Positions 37,038 to 51,400 of a DNA stretch of 64,000 bases are shown here, one piece after another. The DNA comes from Apium graveolens. Lineage: Eukaryota > Streptophyta > Magnoliopsida > Apiales > Apiaceae. The notes beneath the pieces were generated by a model. It did no database searches, was not told where the DNA came from, and saw nothing but the letters and a program-made list of their open reading frames with translations. Made by a program: the position numbers and the translations under genes. The stretch covers positions 92,863,671-92,927,670 of the forward strand of contig NC_133653.1 in the NCBI RefSeq assembly GCF_009905375.1, in the 5' to 3' direction. Every line of letters starts with the position of its first letter. Positions within the stretch are counted from its first letter, which is position 1.

Positions 37038-39771
37038 GTCATATATTGAACATCTTGCTTTATTTATTTAAATATTAAAATGTTTATGTTTGAGCACTTA
37101 AGTGGTTGGTTTATGTTTGCTATATTATGTTTATATTTGCTATGAAATTTTTGAGATAGTCAAAATTTTATATATTATGATTTTATCCTAAATGATATAA
37201 TCTCCCTGGTGGATGGATCAATATAAAGAATAGTGTGATATTTGGGTATAATAGAATTTAGTTGAATAAATATATATTAAATAGTGTCCTGCAGATACAG
37301 TATTATGAAATTGGTTTGTTACAATCATAAGTTGATATTGTGACTAATTTAATAAAATTTGAATTATTGGTAGAAATATTATGTATTGAAACAACTCCTA
37401 GCGCAAAAGAGTAGCCGCTGCATTTCTTAAAGTATATAATTATATATGACAAATTAGAAAATCAAAGGATATTGATCATGCATGTAGCAATAGTCATGAT
37501 ATTATAAACACTTTTGATCGTATTCTTACCATGTGTATAAGAAATATTTCTCTTAAATGAGATATAGATTACTAATATCAATTCCTGATATGAGTCATTC
37601 AAGGGGGAGCATTATATAAAATGTCTCATTATATATTTTTCTAAATATAAGGCTCCTAAAGAGCATGTACATTTTATCATATTATTCTTAAATACATTTT
37701 ACCCAAAAAGGTATGTATATTATTGATGTAATTGTACTCTCCCAAATAATTGAAGAATATTTTTTTATAAAATTACTGAAATTGATTTTGAAGTAAATTA
37801 GAAGTTTACTGATAACTTTATAGCTGGACATTACCAGCCAAGCCATCAATTTAATAAAGATGCGAACAATAATTGAAATTTATATGAACTTTTGTTGAAG
37901 AATCTTTAGATTCTTCTCAGTAATAAATATGATATTTGCTTGTAAGGCATAATTAAAATTTTTTGAGTATTTTGTATTGATTCGCATCATATAAACAAGT
38001 TTTCATATTTCCTCCCTGTCAAAAACAAATTATTTGGTCATCATAGATTTTCCACCACGATAGTAAGATCGATTCCACCATTGGATATATATTGGAATCA
38101 TTAGTGTATTTCTTTATGACTTGATTGAAATCAGGGGGAGAAAATAAATAGTTGGTGAATATTTTTATAAGAATGAAATATTGTTGCCTCATCTTGATCC
38201 TAAAAAAGAGATGTTAATATGAACCAGAAGTTCATAAGATAATTCATTTATATATTTGATGACCATAAATAGTGACCGTGTCACATACACCGACTACATA
38301 TGCCCCAATAATATTAATAGAATGACAACCTCAAGCTACTACTATGTCTAAAGAACGCCTAAATTGTGATAAGCAAGTTGGTTCATATCTTATATAAGAA
38401 AAAAAAGTGAAAAGGAGCAATAATTGATGATGGCTAGATTGAGAAATCAATAAAATTTGGATCTCAGAAAGAGAATATATACATGACAAATTAGAGAGAA
38501 TAAAAGTAATGAAAAATATTGAGATCTCGATATATTATGTCTTGTCCAGAATAAAGTGGAACCATTGATCAAATCGTCGTCGATAATATTTATAAAACTT
38601 GAGGTTATTTATAATAATGAGGATCATGAAGCATAATATGTTAGAAAATATATTGAAATGGGCCAAAAAATAAAGGATATAATTGAGGCAATTATAAAGA
38701 AAATTTATTTGGACTAGTAATCCTTCCACACCTAAAGTTGTGCAAATAGTGTGCACTATGAATCATTTTTCTCTTAAAATAGAGAAATTTTCTTTTTGAA
38801 ACTGCACTTCACACACCTAAAGGTGTCAAGTCGGTGGGATATAGATGGTTATTTGTGTGAAATAAAATAAAATTTCAAAATTTATGAATGTAAAGCTCAG
38901 ATAATCGTAGATGACCTTATATAGGTTATGAAGAGAAAGAGTATCTTGTGGTGGATACGATTATTTGATTGTTAAATAATCTCACCATAAGTGAGTGATT
39001 TAATTTAAGTTCTATATATGACTCACTTGACAATGATTATCCCGGAAAGATCTTAACTGCCGGAAGCAGTCCAAAAAATTCTCGAGAACGTACCCTCCTC
39101 AAATGAAAAAGGGGATTTGGACCAGAAGTCCGACGTAAAATTATTTCACAAAATACATGTTATAAATGTATACCGAATTATAAGGACAACCCTTAAAGTT
39201 TCTGGTCAGAGCAGATGGAAACTAAAATGTGTTTCTAGTTAACATTGAATTGAGTTGCACCTAATAATAAAAACACTTCATACTATATTATGTGATAAAG
39301 TGTTTCTTGGTATATATATTAAGAAGAATTACTCTTGGATAAATGATAATTTTATTTAATCTCCACTAGCCTATTCTACAAAGTTCTAAACTAATTTTGC
39401 AGGCGGACAGTGATAGAGAATTAAAAATTGAATAAATTATAGTGGAGATTTTCTTTTGCTATGAATTTAATTGTTGCAGACAATTTTTAACGCATCACAT
39501 AAAAGGAATGATGATTAAAGGAATTGAACAGATTTCTTCATAAAGACATTTTCTACCACTTCATTAGAGAAATTAGTACACATGAGGATGTGCAGACTTC
39601 GAGATCTATGTTGATTTTAATAGTCATGTCAAAATGAGGGGAGATATAATAAGCTCATTATTACACATGCAAAGCATGTACTCTTTTTCATTCACTAGGG
39701 TTTTTCCCACATGTTTTTTCTAGTAAGATTTTAAAGAGGCATGGTGTTCCTATGAGTCATATAAGGGAGAG
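37038..39771 (+). other. Degraded copia pol region
   Basis: No open frame remains. AT-rich sequence between gag and the 3' LTR, with short runs that fit copia polymerase remnants but cannot be aligned with confidence by eye. Confidence 0.4.
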
Positions 39772-39959
39772 TATTATGTATTAAATAGATGACACTTAAC
39801 CTTTCATATGATTATCTTAATTACTAGTAACATCCATTTTACTGCCTATATAAGGCTTGCTTGTAATTTATTTATGATAAAGAATTACATGATAATTTCT
39901 TTCATTATTATCTAACTCTCTCTCAGTCTCTCTTATATATATATATATATTTTATAACA
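39772..39959 (+). repeat. Copia 3' LTR (188 bp)
   Basis: Matches the 5' LTR through TATGTATTAAATAGATGA, GCCTATATAAGGCTTG and the CTCTCTTATATATAT end, finishing ATAACA before the TTACT target copy. Its first bases read TATTATG instead of TGATATG, so the TG end is lost. Confidence 0.75.
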
Positions 39960-41247
39960 TTACTTAAGTTGAAGATTTTTTTTCTTCTCAAAAGTGTATT
40001 TTCAAAGAGATTTGTCACATATTATGTAAAAAATTTCTATATCATTTTGATAAATATTAAACGACGTTCGAGAATAAATTATATTTTAAAATATTTCTTT
40101 TTTAAAAAAATTAATAAATAAACACCAAAATTTATTATTTAAACTTCGATACACATGTGATTTACACAATTATCCATAAAAATATAATAAAATCAAATCA
40201 TTATTTAAAAATTATGGATAGATTTGTTATTAAAATGTGTAAAAAATTTAGTTGGAGTTTAAATTTTAATATTTAAAGATTATTTTTCGATTCCTATATA
40301 AATTGGTAATTTTATGTATCAAGCCAATTTTTTGAAACAAAAAATAATAAAAATAAATTATTTATACTAGGATCACCCAAAATAATAACCGCATGATACC
40401 AATGAAGGAAGGGAATGGAGAAAATAAATAAATACTAATATGAATTGTAATAGATACCGCATACTTGTGCCTATAAAAAAATTGATGAATTTAAAAAGAA
40501 AAATCATATTAAGGAAATATATTATATCAAATCACTTTAGACTTTGTGGATGCATGTCATAAACTAAAAAACAAATCAATGTATGTCATATACTAAATAA
40601 AATAACCAAGTAAGATGCATATTGAGGAATCTAGTCACATTGTCATCAAATCATATATTATTGTCTTTCTTATAAATCACAAAAAAATATCTTTCACAGA
40701 CTCTAGCGGGTTAATTTTTTTAAATGTTATCATTGTAAAAAATGAAGTATTTAACAATTTTGAATTGCATTTTGCCGTAAATAAATTTAGATAAAATTTT
40801 ATCATTAATACAAATAATTAACACGTTGCAAATATTTTAATTATTATATTTTTATAATTTTAAATATAAACTAACTCAAAATACATGGTGAACATATAAA
40901 TAAGCATATGATATATAATTAAAAATGTCATACGTTAGACATATTAACACAAATATAAGTCTATTGTTTAATAATTTTGTATATATTTTGAATTTATTTC
41001 AATCAATGATTTAATATTATGATATTTAAATAATGATCGTAATTCATTAATTAAATAATATCTTCATATACTAAATATCAGTTAAATTATTATAAAATAA
41101 TAATTTCTTATTTAAAGATTTTAACTTTATTACTAAAGTATACCCTATAAAATTTCAGTATATTTTGTATATATATTCTCGCTTCTTATTGAAATTTTTA
41201 CATCCATGATACTCTGTGATTCAAACATAACAATTAAATACATTTCA

Positions 41248-41248
<1 letters not shown>

Positions 41249-41289
<41 letters not shown>

Positions 41290-41317
41290 TATTATTATTT
41301 TATTATTATTATTATTT
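41249..41317. repeat. (ATT)n microsatellite
   Basis: More than twenty ATT units, interrupted once by ACT and once by TTT. Confidence 0.9.
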
Positions 41318-42865
41318 CATAAATATACATTCCACATTATTATATATTAATAATTTATTTAAATTCAATACATCTCAATTGAAAGGGAAAAAATTGCCAA
41401 AAATAGGAACATTATAATCATGTTTCTCAAATTTAAAATAGAATATACTTGTTATATATATGATTTGCAAGGTAAAACAAATTACTTTTGATCAAAATTA
41501 GATTCTAACAAATTATGATTGATTATTGATTAATTCTTAGGCTTTATAATATTTAAATCTTTACAATTAGGATTATTAAAAATTTTGAAAATTTATTAGT
41601 CTAAATTGATTTGTTATTCTTCAACTCAAGAAATAAAACACAGGGTTCAAAACTATTTTAACAAATCAAGAACAAACAATTTTCCTATAAAATATTTAAA
41701 TTATTCTTCACAATTCAAAAAATTTGATTTCTTAAGTGCATGAGTAAGTGTCCTAAAATATATTCTAAGATCAATAAAATAATAACCACATAAATAAAAG
41801 AAATTTATTTATTTAAATCGGGCAAATAATATATAAATAACTATTTTCCAAATTACCCAACAAATTTTAAAATATCCAAAAATACCCACTACATACTTCA
41901 TTTTGGACTAACAACTTGATACGAGTATAGGGATAATATGTTTTGCTAGTGGAGTATTATGTCTGATACTTATTTGTATTGTCACTTGAGTATCAACCCA
42001 CATATTCGTTAATATGCAAGATACATATATGGATCATCTAAAATTTTAAAAATTATTAAATTAAAATCCACACTTTAATTAGGATTTAGGCTCTAGATTT
42101 AAGTGCCCCTAAACTTTAAATCGATTTTACTTTTATTTATTTTTTAAATATTTCTAAACCATATATGAGAATTTTTAAATCATAAAATATTAAAAATTAA
42201 AAAATGGTACATGTTTAAATAATAAAATCATTAAATTAATATTTAATTAATTTTAAAGGTGAAGAACCATTATACTCCACTATCACCCGCATACTCCACT
42301 GAAACATATTTTAGGAAAGCAATGTCAGTCATAGCAGTATCAGTCATTATACTCCACTATCACCCATACTGGTAACATATTATCTTGTAGAATGGTTATT
42401 TTGGGAAAAAAATCTCTTAAAAAAGGTATTTGGTTATTTTTCGTAAATAAATATATAATTATTTTCATTTATTAATATAGTTTAAAAATGGAAAATTAAA
42501 TTTTTTGTTACCATATTGATTTAAACGGATAATAATCAGTATGAATGTATTAAAAATTGAAATATACAATAATCTTAATAATGTTATGTTGTCTTTCTAC
42601 CTTTAAACAACATTGAATCTTGAAGACATCCTCTATTACTAAAGTAGTTTTAATAAAATTTAAGATAGAAAATTATTTAACATGACTTAAAATGTTTCTT
42701 AATTAGAATTAAATTTTTTCTTAATTAGAATTAAATTAATAAATTAAGAAAAATACTGTTAAAACATTTCTTAATTGGAAAGCTGTTGTATAGAATTAAT
42801 TAGAAACATAATATATTAGTGGACTTATATTTCAGTTTTGTTTCTTTTTAAAATAATTACTTACC

Positions 42866-43119
42866 CAGAGTGTTCTAAAAATCCCCGATTTTTAAAAAAT
42901 CCCCGATTAATTCTTAAAAAATATTTGGCTGATCTATTTTTTTAAATTCGATTAATATATAAAAATTATTTTTGAATTATATATTTTATAATAAATAAGG
43001 TAAATATATTAAATATTTAAATATATCTGATTTTTATTCCGATTAATCCCCGATTTGTCAATTAATCCCTAATCGGTACCTAAACCGATTAGTACCGATT
43101 ACCGATTTTTACAACCATG
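42866..43119. mobile_element. Possible hAT-type MITE
   Basis: The left end CAGAGTGTTCTAAAAATCCC and the right end on the other strand CATGGTTGTAAAAATCGG are imperfect inverted repeats. The interior has several copies of CCGATT/AATCGG. CTTAC occurs on both flanks, part of a possible 8-bp target duplication. Confidence 0.45.
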
Positions 43120-44389
43120 CTTACACATAAAATTATAGAAAAAATTATTTGAGCAGTTTAGTTGAAATTAAATATAAATTTTATATTACTTTATTAAGTG
43201 GATATTATGTTATAAAATAATAATAAAAGGCATGTAGTGTATAATTTGACGGTGTATACTATTTAATGAATAATAATATATATAAGATTGTAAAATAAGT
43301 TTATTTGATTAATTCAATTAATTATATGTTGAAATTTAATTTAAAACAAATTCTGGGAACATAAAGACATAGTGAGCTCACTACTTTAATTCTCAACTAG
43401 CTCTGTAGCCCGTGCGAGACACGAGCATGTTCTAAAATATTACAATATTTTTTATTAGTTTTGGTGTATCTTTGGGATATTTGAAAATTTAAATTAATGA
43501 TAAATATTGGCCGTTAACAACCTTATTTTTCTATGAGTTGTATTCAAAGAAGTTCCCAATGATAATTATATTATAGTCGACTTGTTTGATACTCTATAAT
43601 ATGTTTTTTGTATGTTGTGTATTGGTGGTAATTTCGTGTAACATACATAGTATATGTGACCATATACTATTGATGTAGCAAACAAAAAAATATTTTTTTG
43701 TGTTGTATTGATAAGAATTTTATGTAATATGATTTAAATATGATTATGCTATTGTCTATTTTGTAAGTAAGCATTTGATACTCGTTATAAATAATCGTAT
43801 TAAATTTCAAACAGTTTTAAAAAATATTATGTTTTGCAAGTGTACTCTAAAATTAGTGTGTGATTTTTTTTTATCAACTACTTAAACCATGATTAATATG
43901 ATACATGTTATTAAAAAATTTGATGTAATTTAGTCATGTTTATATTAATAAATATCTGAGATATCTAATTCTTAATTAAATTAATAACTTTTTAAATGAT
44001 ATATATTATTGAAAGTAATATATATATGCATATATATATAAGTGTGTGTGTGTTTATATAGCTATTAATTACAAAATAATTAATATGTATTAATGAAGAT
44101 TAGCTATTAATGGATATTAAATACGAAATAATAAATAGGATAAGGGTTAAACTTGTCATTTTGCATTGAATAAATTGTCTCATCCAACTCCCATTTGCTC
44201 TATTATATATATAATAATACATTTTTAATATAAATTGGATTTGTTTAAATGAATAGAAGTTTGTTTCTAGATTTTAATATGTAAAACTAATTAATACTTC
44301 CGGTTCTTAACCCAAAACTTTCACTTTCACAATAAGATATGCAGCAAGCCATATTTCATTAGTGACATCCTTAAGAACCAAAGGCATTG

Positions 44390-44690
44390 ATCAATTTTTT
44401 TAAGTTAGGTGCATCTTGCTATAATTTTGGCATCCTCCTCTCTGCTTTTGCAAGCTCATCCGCGCCAGAATTTCACAATCTTTTTATGTAGCAGACAAAT
44501 ATGTTCGAGTGTTTCTCCACAAAATCTGAAATGACAGGATCTATTATCCTTTCGTTATAAAAAGCACTTCTTACGCTATTAAACTCAATCACAATGGTAA
44601 TATTATACGAATAAACCAAAATTTGATTGCAACCCAATTTTATCCCAATATTATCACAGAGAAATTTAAACGCATCAATCTCAACCAATT
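44390..44690 (-). pseudogene. RNase-H-like relic, LINE or domesticated RNase H type
   Basis: The minus strand reads VEIDAFKFLCDNIG, then after ~45 residues FVCYIKR. In a shifted frame ADELAKAERRMPKL follows. This order resembles the plant RNase H domain at the end of LINE-type polyproteins, which ends in a KR-SAN-ADELAKA motif. It is short and frameshifted. Confidence 0.35.
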
Positions 44691-45203
44691 TTCTGTTTTC
44701 TTACTTGCCATATATTTGCATTCAATAAAAATCCATTCACCTTACTTTTTATGATACCCTAGAAATTTTCATTCCATGAACGGTCTAGTTATATTTTGTT
44801 AAACCTTTATCTAAAAAACACGAACTATCCATTTTAAGTTGACTTGTCACCATGCTTTCTCGATCAAAAACCCTTCGAGCTTCATAATTGGAGCTCTCAA
44901 TCCTCGGATCCTAGTTAATTTCCACCACTCATATCCTCTAATTTTGAGTGTTTATTAAGATTATCCATTTAATTGGTAATCCTTTCTAATAATACCTTGA
45001 GTAATTACAAAACCTTTGATTTTCATTTAAGATTAAGGTTTTGTATGTTGTAAATTCCACGTATTATTATTATTTAAACTTGGAAGTAGCATGTAGACTG
45101 ATCATTTATAACATATGCCAATAAAATGTCAGTGTGTGATTAACAAATAGTAAGGATATAATGGAGCAGCGTCATGTTTAAACTTCACTATTCCTAGTTA
45201 AAG

Positions 45204-45384
45204 ATATATCATTGCTTTTAGTTTAGTTTAAGGCGATTGCAAGTAGTTAATTTATCTATATGTATATCTTTAACCAGTGTCATCATGTTGAATAGTGAAG
45301 CTTAAACATGCTGGTTAAAGATATACATATAGATAAATTAACTACTTGCAATCGCCTTAAACTAAACTAAAAGCAATGATATAT
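45204..45384. repeat. Perfect 74-bp inverted repeat (hairpin), 33-bp loop
   Basis: 45204-45277 and 45311-45384 are exact reverse complements over 74 bp. The loop holds a 21-bp segment (45290-45310) that is the near-exact reverse complement of 45173-45193 just outside the left arm. On the minus strand the hairpin starts 51 bp after the stop codon of the unrecognised gene, so it would be in that gene's 3'UTR. Confidence 0.92.
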
Positions 45385-45435
45385 TTTTACACCTTATATG
45401 ATATAAAACATTAAAAAAAAAACCTCTGGAGCTCT

Positions 45436-48400
45436 CTATCTATATCTCCCAGCTGCTCTAATAACTCCAGACTGAGCTTGAACTCCGACAACACCAATAT
45501 CATCCAGTTTAACAGCCTTAAACATATGATATGCGGGTAGTTGTGTTCTATTCTTCAAATCAATGATTGTCCTAGATACATATTTTAATTGACAGAAAGC
45601 AATATATCAATGCTACCTTCAAAATATATGGAAGCTTGAAAGTACTCTTTTATTTATAGAGATAGTCGTACACGCTTCCCCCACTCCTAAATTTTAAATT
45701 AAACAAAATTAATTTAGACATGCAAAAAATCATGAAGGATTAATTAACAAAGAATATGAAAAAGTAGAGGTCTGTGTGAAATTTCCTTTACAACTGAATA
45801 TTGCATACATAGTGATAGCCTATAATAATTCAGGCCCAACTGAAGAGGCCCAGGGCCCAAATACAAGATCCCGGGACACGTGGCGACATCACCATCGTCC
45901 AGGTTCCCGGGATCCAGAACGTTCCTAAGGTCTGGATTTGATAGTACTCTGACGCATTCAGCTTTGACCTTGAGGAGCCCAGGACACGTGGCAACATCAC
46001 CACCGTCCAGGTACCCGGGATCCAAGACGTTCCTACGGTCCGGATCTGATAGTACTCTGACGCATCCCAGGCGTCCAGATGCCCTACAGTCCAAAAGGCC
46101 AACCTACGGTCGAGATGAAAAGAGACAAACCCCTAAACCCTAGTAAGAGGCCTATAAAAGGTAGAACAGAAGGAAGGTTACAGGTTACAATCTTACATAC
46201 TCTCTCTTTCACCTATACTTATATGCACACACGTACACCCCATAAATACATTCGCATAATCCCCACTTTGCCCCTCTTCTCCTTAAAAACCCTTTCTCAT
46301 TCTCACGCCGGAGGTGCCGCGGGGACGCCACCCCCCTCCGGTTCTGTTTTGTAGGTTCCCACCCTACAGCTACACCGCACGTCGCCTCCGTCGCCGTTCA
46401 AAAGGAGTTTGAGTCCGGGTCCGGCCAGGAAAAGGCCCCGGGGTGATCTAGGATTATCATTGGCGCTAGAAGGAGGGGTCGAACCTTCGACCAGTGGTGT
46501 TCATATCCGCAGCCCCATCACCCAGAAACTTGAAACACCATCTCCCAGTAAGAACGCTACTACCAATCTCTTAGATCTGTTTTTACGAATCTTATTATTT
46601 TGAGTTCATAGCACCTTTAAATAACCATGACTACGAGAAAAAGCAAAGCAGCAGTTTCTGCCTCTTTTCTTCCGCCTCCTCCCCAACCCAGGGATGGAGA
46701 CATGGAAGACTTGGACGAAGGGCTCCCCATAACCCAGACTCCCTCTCAAAATCTCCAACAGGAGACCAGAGAATAGTTATTGAAAGAGCTGCCCACAAAC
46801 ACACAGGGGTCCCCACCAATCCATGGGGAAGCATGACCCCGGAACAAATACAGGCGGCAATGGACTTGTGGAAGGAAAAGCAGGACGCCGAGCCTGAGAC
46901 CCGCCCAGGGGATCAGCGAGAGCGGTCCGACGAACGGTCCGGAGAATCTCGGGGATCCGTCTTCGACCGGATTGCGAAGAACTTCAAAAGGCCACCAGAG
47001 GATGCCAGAGACGAAATAAAAAGAGCTGCCCTCTGTGAGAGAATCCGGAAAGAAGAAGAGGCTAAAGCCCAGGAATCTATAGAAAGGAGAGTCCGGGAGG
47101 AGGAGGCCAAGCTAAAGAGAAAGGCTCACTGGATTCATGTTTCTTCAGACTCAGAGCTAGAGAAGGAATCCAAGCAAGAACAAATGACCCGGGTCCTTCG
47201 GGACCTTAAAAGGAAAGTGGAAGGCGACATGGAAGTAGGGGCGGCAGCAGCCCCGTTCACAAAGAAACTGGAATCCACCCCCAGGGAGTCGGGGCTGAAG
47301 CACTTCAATTTTGACTCTTTTAACGGACTGGCTGACCCCGAGGAGCATCTGAACTATTTTGAGCAAATATCTAATATTTATGATTACAGCGACCTGACTA
47401 GATGCCGATTCTTCGCATCAACGTTGAAGGGGGGTGCTCAGAAATGGTTCAGCCGCATACCATCCCGGAGTGTGGACTCCTGGAAAGACTTCCGCGAGAT
47501 ATTTTTGAAAAGATTCAGGGCCAACCGGATGAACGAGCTGCAGATGTGTCATCTAAAAATAATCAAGCAAAGAAGCAAGGAGCCCCTCCCGGAATTCATC
47601 AAAAAATTCCAGGAAGCAGTCAATCAACTCTCCAACTTAGAAGAAAAGGAGGCAGTAAACATCTTTCAAAGAAACTTGCACCCGATATCTTGTGAAGGCT
47701 ATGTTAAAGACTTGATTCATAGGGAGCCCCAGAGCCTAGCATCAGCATATGCGTTTGCATCAAAGTTCATAAAGGAAAACGATTTCCTCAAATCAATAAA
47801 GATGAATAGAAGAATACACGATGATGATGAGTCTCCGGAGCGACGCTCGTCGTTTCGGAGAGACAAAAGATACAAGCTTGACAGGCAAGCAAACTACATT
47901 CAGCAGCCCCGGGGAACCCCACCCCGGGATACATACCCCGAATCAAGAAAGAATGAAAGGAAACCCAAGACAAAGAAGGAACCCAAGCCGGAACCGGAGT
48001 GGACACCCCTCAACAGGCCCCGGGCTGACATTTTGCGCGAAGTCAAGGGCAAGCCGTTTTATTATCCGCCAAAACCCTTGCTGGCGCCTCCCGAAAACAG
48101 GGCCCGAGACAAGCATTGTGGCTATCACGAGGATCATGGCCATACCACTAAAAACTGTTTCTCCCTCAAGATGTTCATAGAAGACCAAATCAAGAAAGGA
48201 AACATGAACCAGTATCTTCAAAGGGGGTCAAATGACAAAGACAGAGCCCCGGGAAGAGGCAAAAATGTGGTGAATATTGTTTTTGGAGGCACAGCCTCTC
48301 CACCTCGGAGCCCGGACCAGGAGAATGATGTGATGATGATCCAGACTCTGGATGATGAGCCGATCTGCTTCTCTTATTCTGATTACGAGGGGCTCGATCC

Positions 48401-51400
48401 GGACCACAACTTGGCATTGGTGGTGACCCTTGATGTCGCAAACAACGAGGTAAAAAGAATTTTAGTTGATAATGGTTCATCTGCTAATATTGTATTCGAG
48501 CACACATTTAATAGGATGGAGCTCGGCCACCTCCGAATGGACCCCTGTCTCGAAGATCCCTTGTACGGATTCAGGAACACGATGATTCCAATTCGGGGAA
48601 TCATTTATCTCCCCATAATCTTTGGGACCGCACCCCGACAGATCTCTCATATGATGAAATTCTATGTGATAAGTGCAACCTCCTCATACAACATGATCCT
48701 TGGAAGGCCCACTATCACCAAGCTCAGAGCAATCCCTTCAACTATTCATTTAAAACTCAAATTCCCCGCCCCGGGAGGCGTTGAAGAATTAAAAGGAGAT
48801 AGGGAAATGGCAGGTAGATGTTATGGTCAAGCACTTGTCATGGCAGAAACAGAGTCGGAGAACCGGAAGAAGATAATATCCCTACCCAAGGGACAAAGCA
48901 GAAAGAAGCATCGAGAGCACCTTAGTAAAAGGGCCCGTCTGGATGTGAATATGATTGAGGACTCCGGGTACGGTGTAACCAACGCTGATGCCCGGATTCA
49001 GAAATTTGTAGAAAGCAAGGAGAAGAGAAAGGTAGAACCTGTCCAACAGACAATAGAGTTAGATTTGGAACCTGGGAACCCCACCCGAAAAATCAAAATC
49101 GGCAAAGGCCTGGAAACCACATTCCAGAAGGAGCTCATCGACCTACTAGAGGAATACGCCGACGTGTTCGCTTGGTCCCCGGAGGACATGCCGGGGATTG
49201 ATGAATCTGTGGCCATGCACAGCCTGGACGTGGATCCAAAACAAAAACCAATCAAGCAAAAACGAAGGAACTTTGTCCCGGAGAGACAACAGGCAATCGA
49301 CCAAGAAGTCAAAAAGTTGTTAAAAGCAGATATAATCTGTGAAATTAAGTATCCGGATTGGATGGCAAATGTTGTGCTGGTCAAGAAACCCAATGGAAAA
49401 TGGAGAAAGTGCGTGGATTATACAAGCCTCAATTCGGCGTGTCCTAAAGACTCCTACCCCCTGCCCAACATTGACCAGCACGTGACCTCGGGCCATGTAA
49501 TGCTAAGTTTCATGGACGCCTTCTCGGGATACAACCAGGTCAAGATGAACCCGGCAGATATTGCGAAGATGGCATTCATCACACACTGGGCTGACTACGC
49601 TTTTATTATGATGCCGTTTGGGTTAATCAACGCCGGGGCAACATACCAGAAAATGATGAATACCATATTCAAAGATCAGCTGGGCAGGAACATGGAATCT
49701 TATGTTGACGATATGATCTCTAAGTCGGCCACAATCCCAGAACACATCTGAGACCTCAAGGAGTGTTTCGACAACTTGAGGAAGTACAACATGAAGCTGA
49801 ACCCGGAGAAATGCGCGTTCGGGGTTCCCTCTGGAAAGTTTCTTGGTTTTCTGGTCAGCGAAAGAGGAATAGAGGCCAACCCGGAGAAGATCAAAGCTAT
49901 AATGGAAATGACAGTCCCCTGGACTCAAAAGGACATTCAAAAGATTGCAGGATGCTTAGCAGCTCCTCGAAGGTTCATCCCAAAATTGGCAGAAAAGTGC
50001 CTGCTTTTCTTTGAGATATTAAAGGGGGCCCAGAACAAAAAGATGATCGACTGGACCCCGGCTTGCCAAACAACATTTGAGGAAGTCAAGCGACATCTGA
50101 TGAACCCACCTATTTTGTCAAAAGCAAAGCCCGGGGAACCCCTTTATCTCTGCATTGCAGCCGGGGAAAGAGCGGTATCTTCTGCACTCATTCGGAAAGA
50201 GAATGGGACACAGACCCCGGTATACTATGCAAGCCAAGTCTTGAAAGATGCTGAGACCCGGTACCCAAACTTGGAAAAATTTGCACTGGCTCTTGTGCAC
50301 TCGAGCAGAAAGCTAAGACAATACTTCCAAGGCCGGGAAATCAGGGTAATCACTAATCAACCACTTCGCAAAATCATCCACAAACCAGACGCCTCCGGAA
50401 GGTTAGTCAATTGGGCAATCGAGTTGAGCCAGTTTAATATCAAATTTATCACGAGGACAACCATAAAAGCCCAGGCGTTGGCCAATTCGTCATGGAATGC
50501 ACCTTTCCGGAAGCCCCCGAGACGCCTAAAACCCGATCCGAGGGGGAAAAAGAGTCTAACAACCGGGATTCTTGGACATTACATGTTGATGGCTCGGCTA
50601 CAGCCGAAAGGTCTGGAGCCGGCCTTATTCTCTCCAGCCCGGATGGATTCGCAATCCAGCAGGCCATTACCTTCGCCTTTAAAGCAACAAACAACCAGGC
50701 TGAATATGAAGCTCTACTCTCCGGACTCAGGTTAGCCAAATCTCTTGGAGCAAGGAATTTAACAATTTATAGTGATTCTCAGATTGTGGTAAGGCAAACT
50801 AATGGTGAATATGTTGTAAAAGATCCCAAATTGGCCTGGTATCAGGAAATGGTTAGAACAATCCTGGAAACCATCCCAGACTCAACCATCTTGTAGATAA
50901 ACAGAGAGGAAAATGTGAAAGCAGACGAGTTGTCCAAGCTCGTCCATAATACTTCAGATTTAAGCAGCTCGGTTTACTTCGAGGAGCTCGGAGCCCCCAA
51001 CACCGATCGGCCCGAATTATTATGTGTTAGTAGCCCAGAGAACTGGATGACTCCTTACATAGCCTATCTCAAGGACGACACCCTTCCGGAAGATCAGAAC
51101 AAAGCCCGATACCTCAAGTATAAGGCTGCACACTTCTTTTTAGAAGACAATCAGTTATACCGGAGAACTTTCTCTGTACCAACGTTAAAGTGCGTTGATC
51201 CGGATGAAGCGGATTATTGCCTCCGGGAGGTTCACGAGGGGATCTGCGGGGATCACCTTGCCGCTAAAGCTCTAGCCTACAAGGTCATCAGACAAGGCTA
51301 TTATTGGCCAACAATCCACGCTGATTCAATTGTCTATGTCAAGAAATGTAGCAAGCAGCCTCCCTTGTACTTGCCTCTTTCAACTCCTGGAACTCCCGGG

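Larger units (their letters stand above)
34879..39959 (+). mobile_element. Decayed Ty1/copia element with TTACT target duplication
   Basis: TTACT occurs directly before 34879 and directly after 39959. LTRs at the two ends are about 200 bp and diverged. GTTATCAGCACGA follows the 5' LTR, a primer site often seen in plant copia elements. AAGGGAGAG precedes the 3' LTR. Gag is recognisable; pol is reduced to AT-rich remnants with no long ORF. The element lies just upstream of IMPL1, on the opposite strand. Confidence 0.8.
39960..45170. other. AT-rich intergenic region with small repeats
   Basis: About 5 kb without a gene. It holds an ATT microsatellite, one possible MITE and an RNase-H-like relic listed separately. 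A stretch near 43390 reading ACTAGCTCTGTAGCCCGTGCGAGACACG resembles widespread plant repeats with GC-rich headers; it was not classified. Confidence 0.5.
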
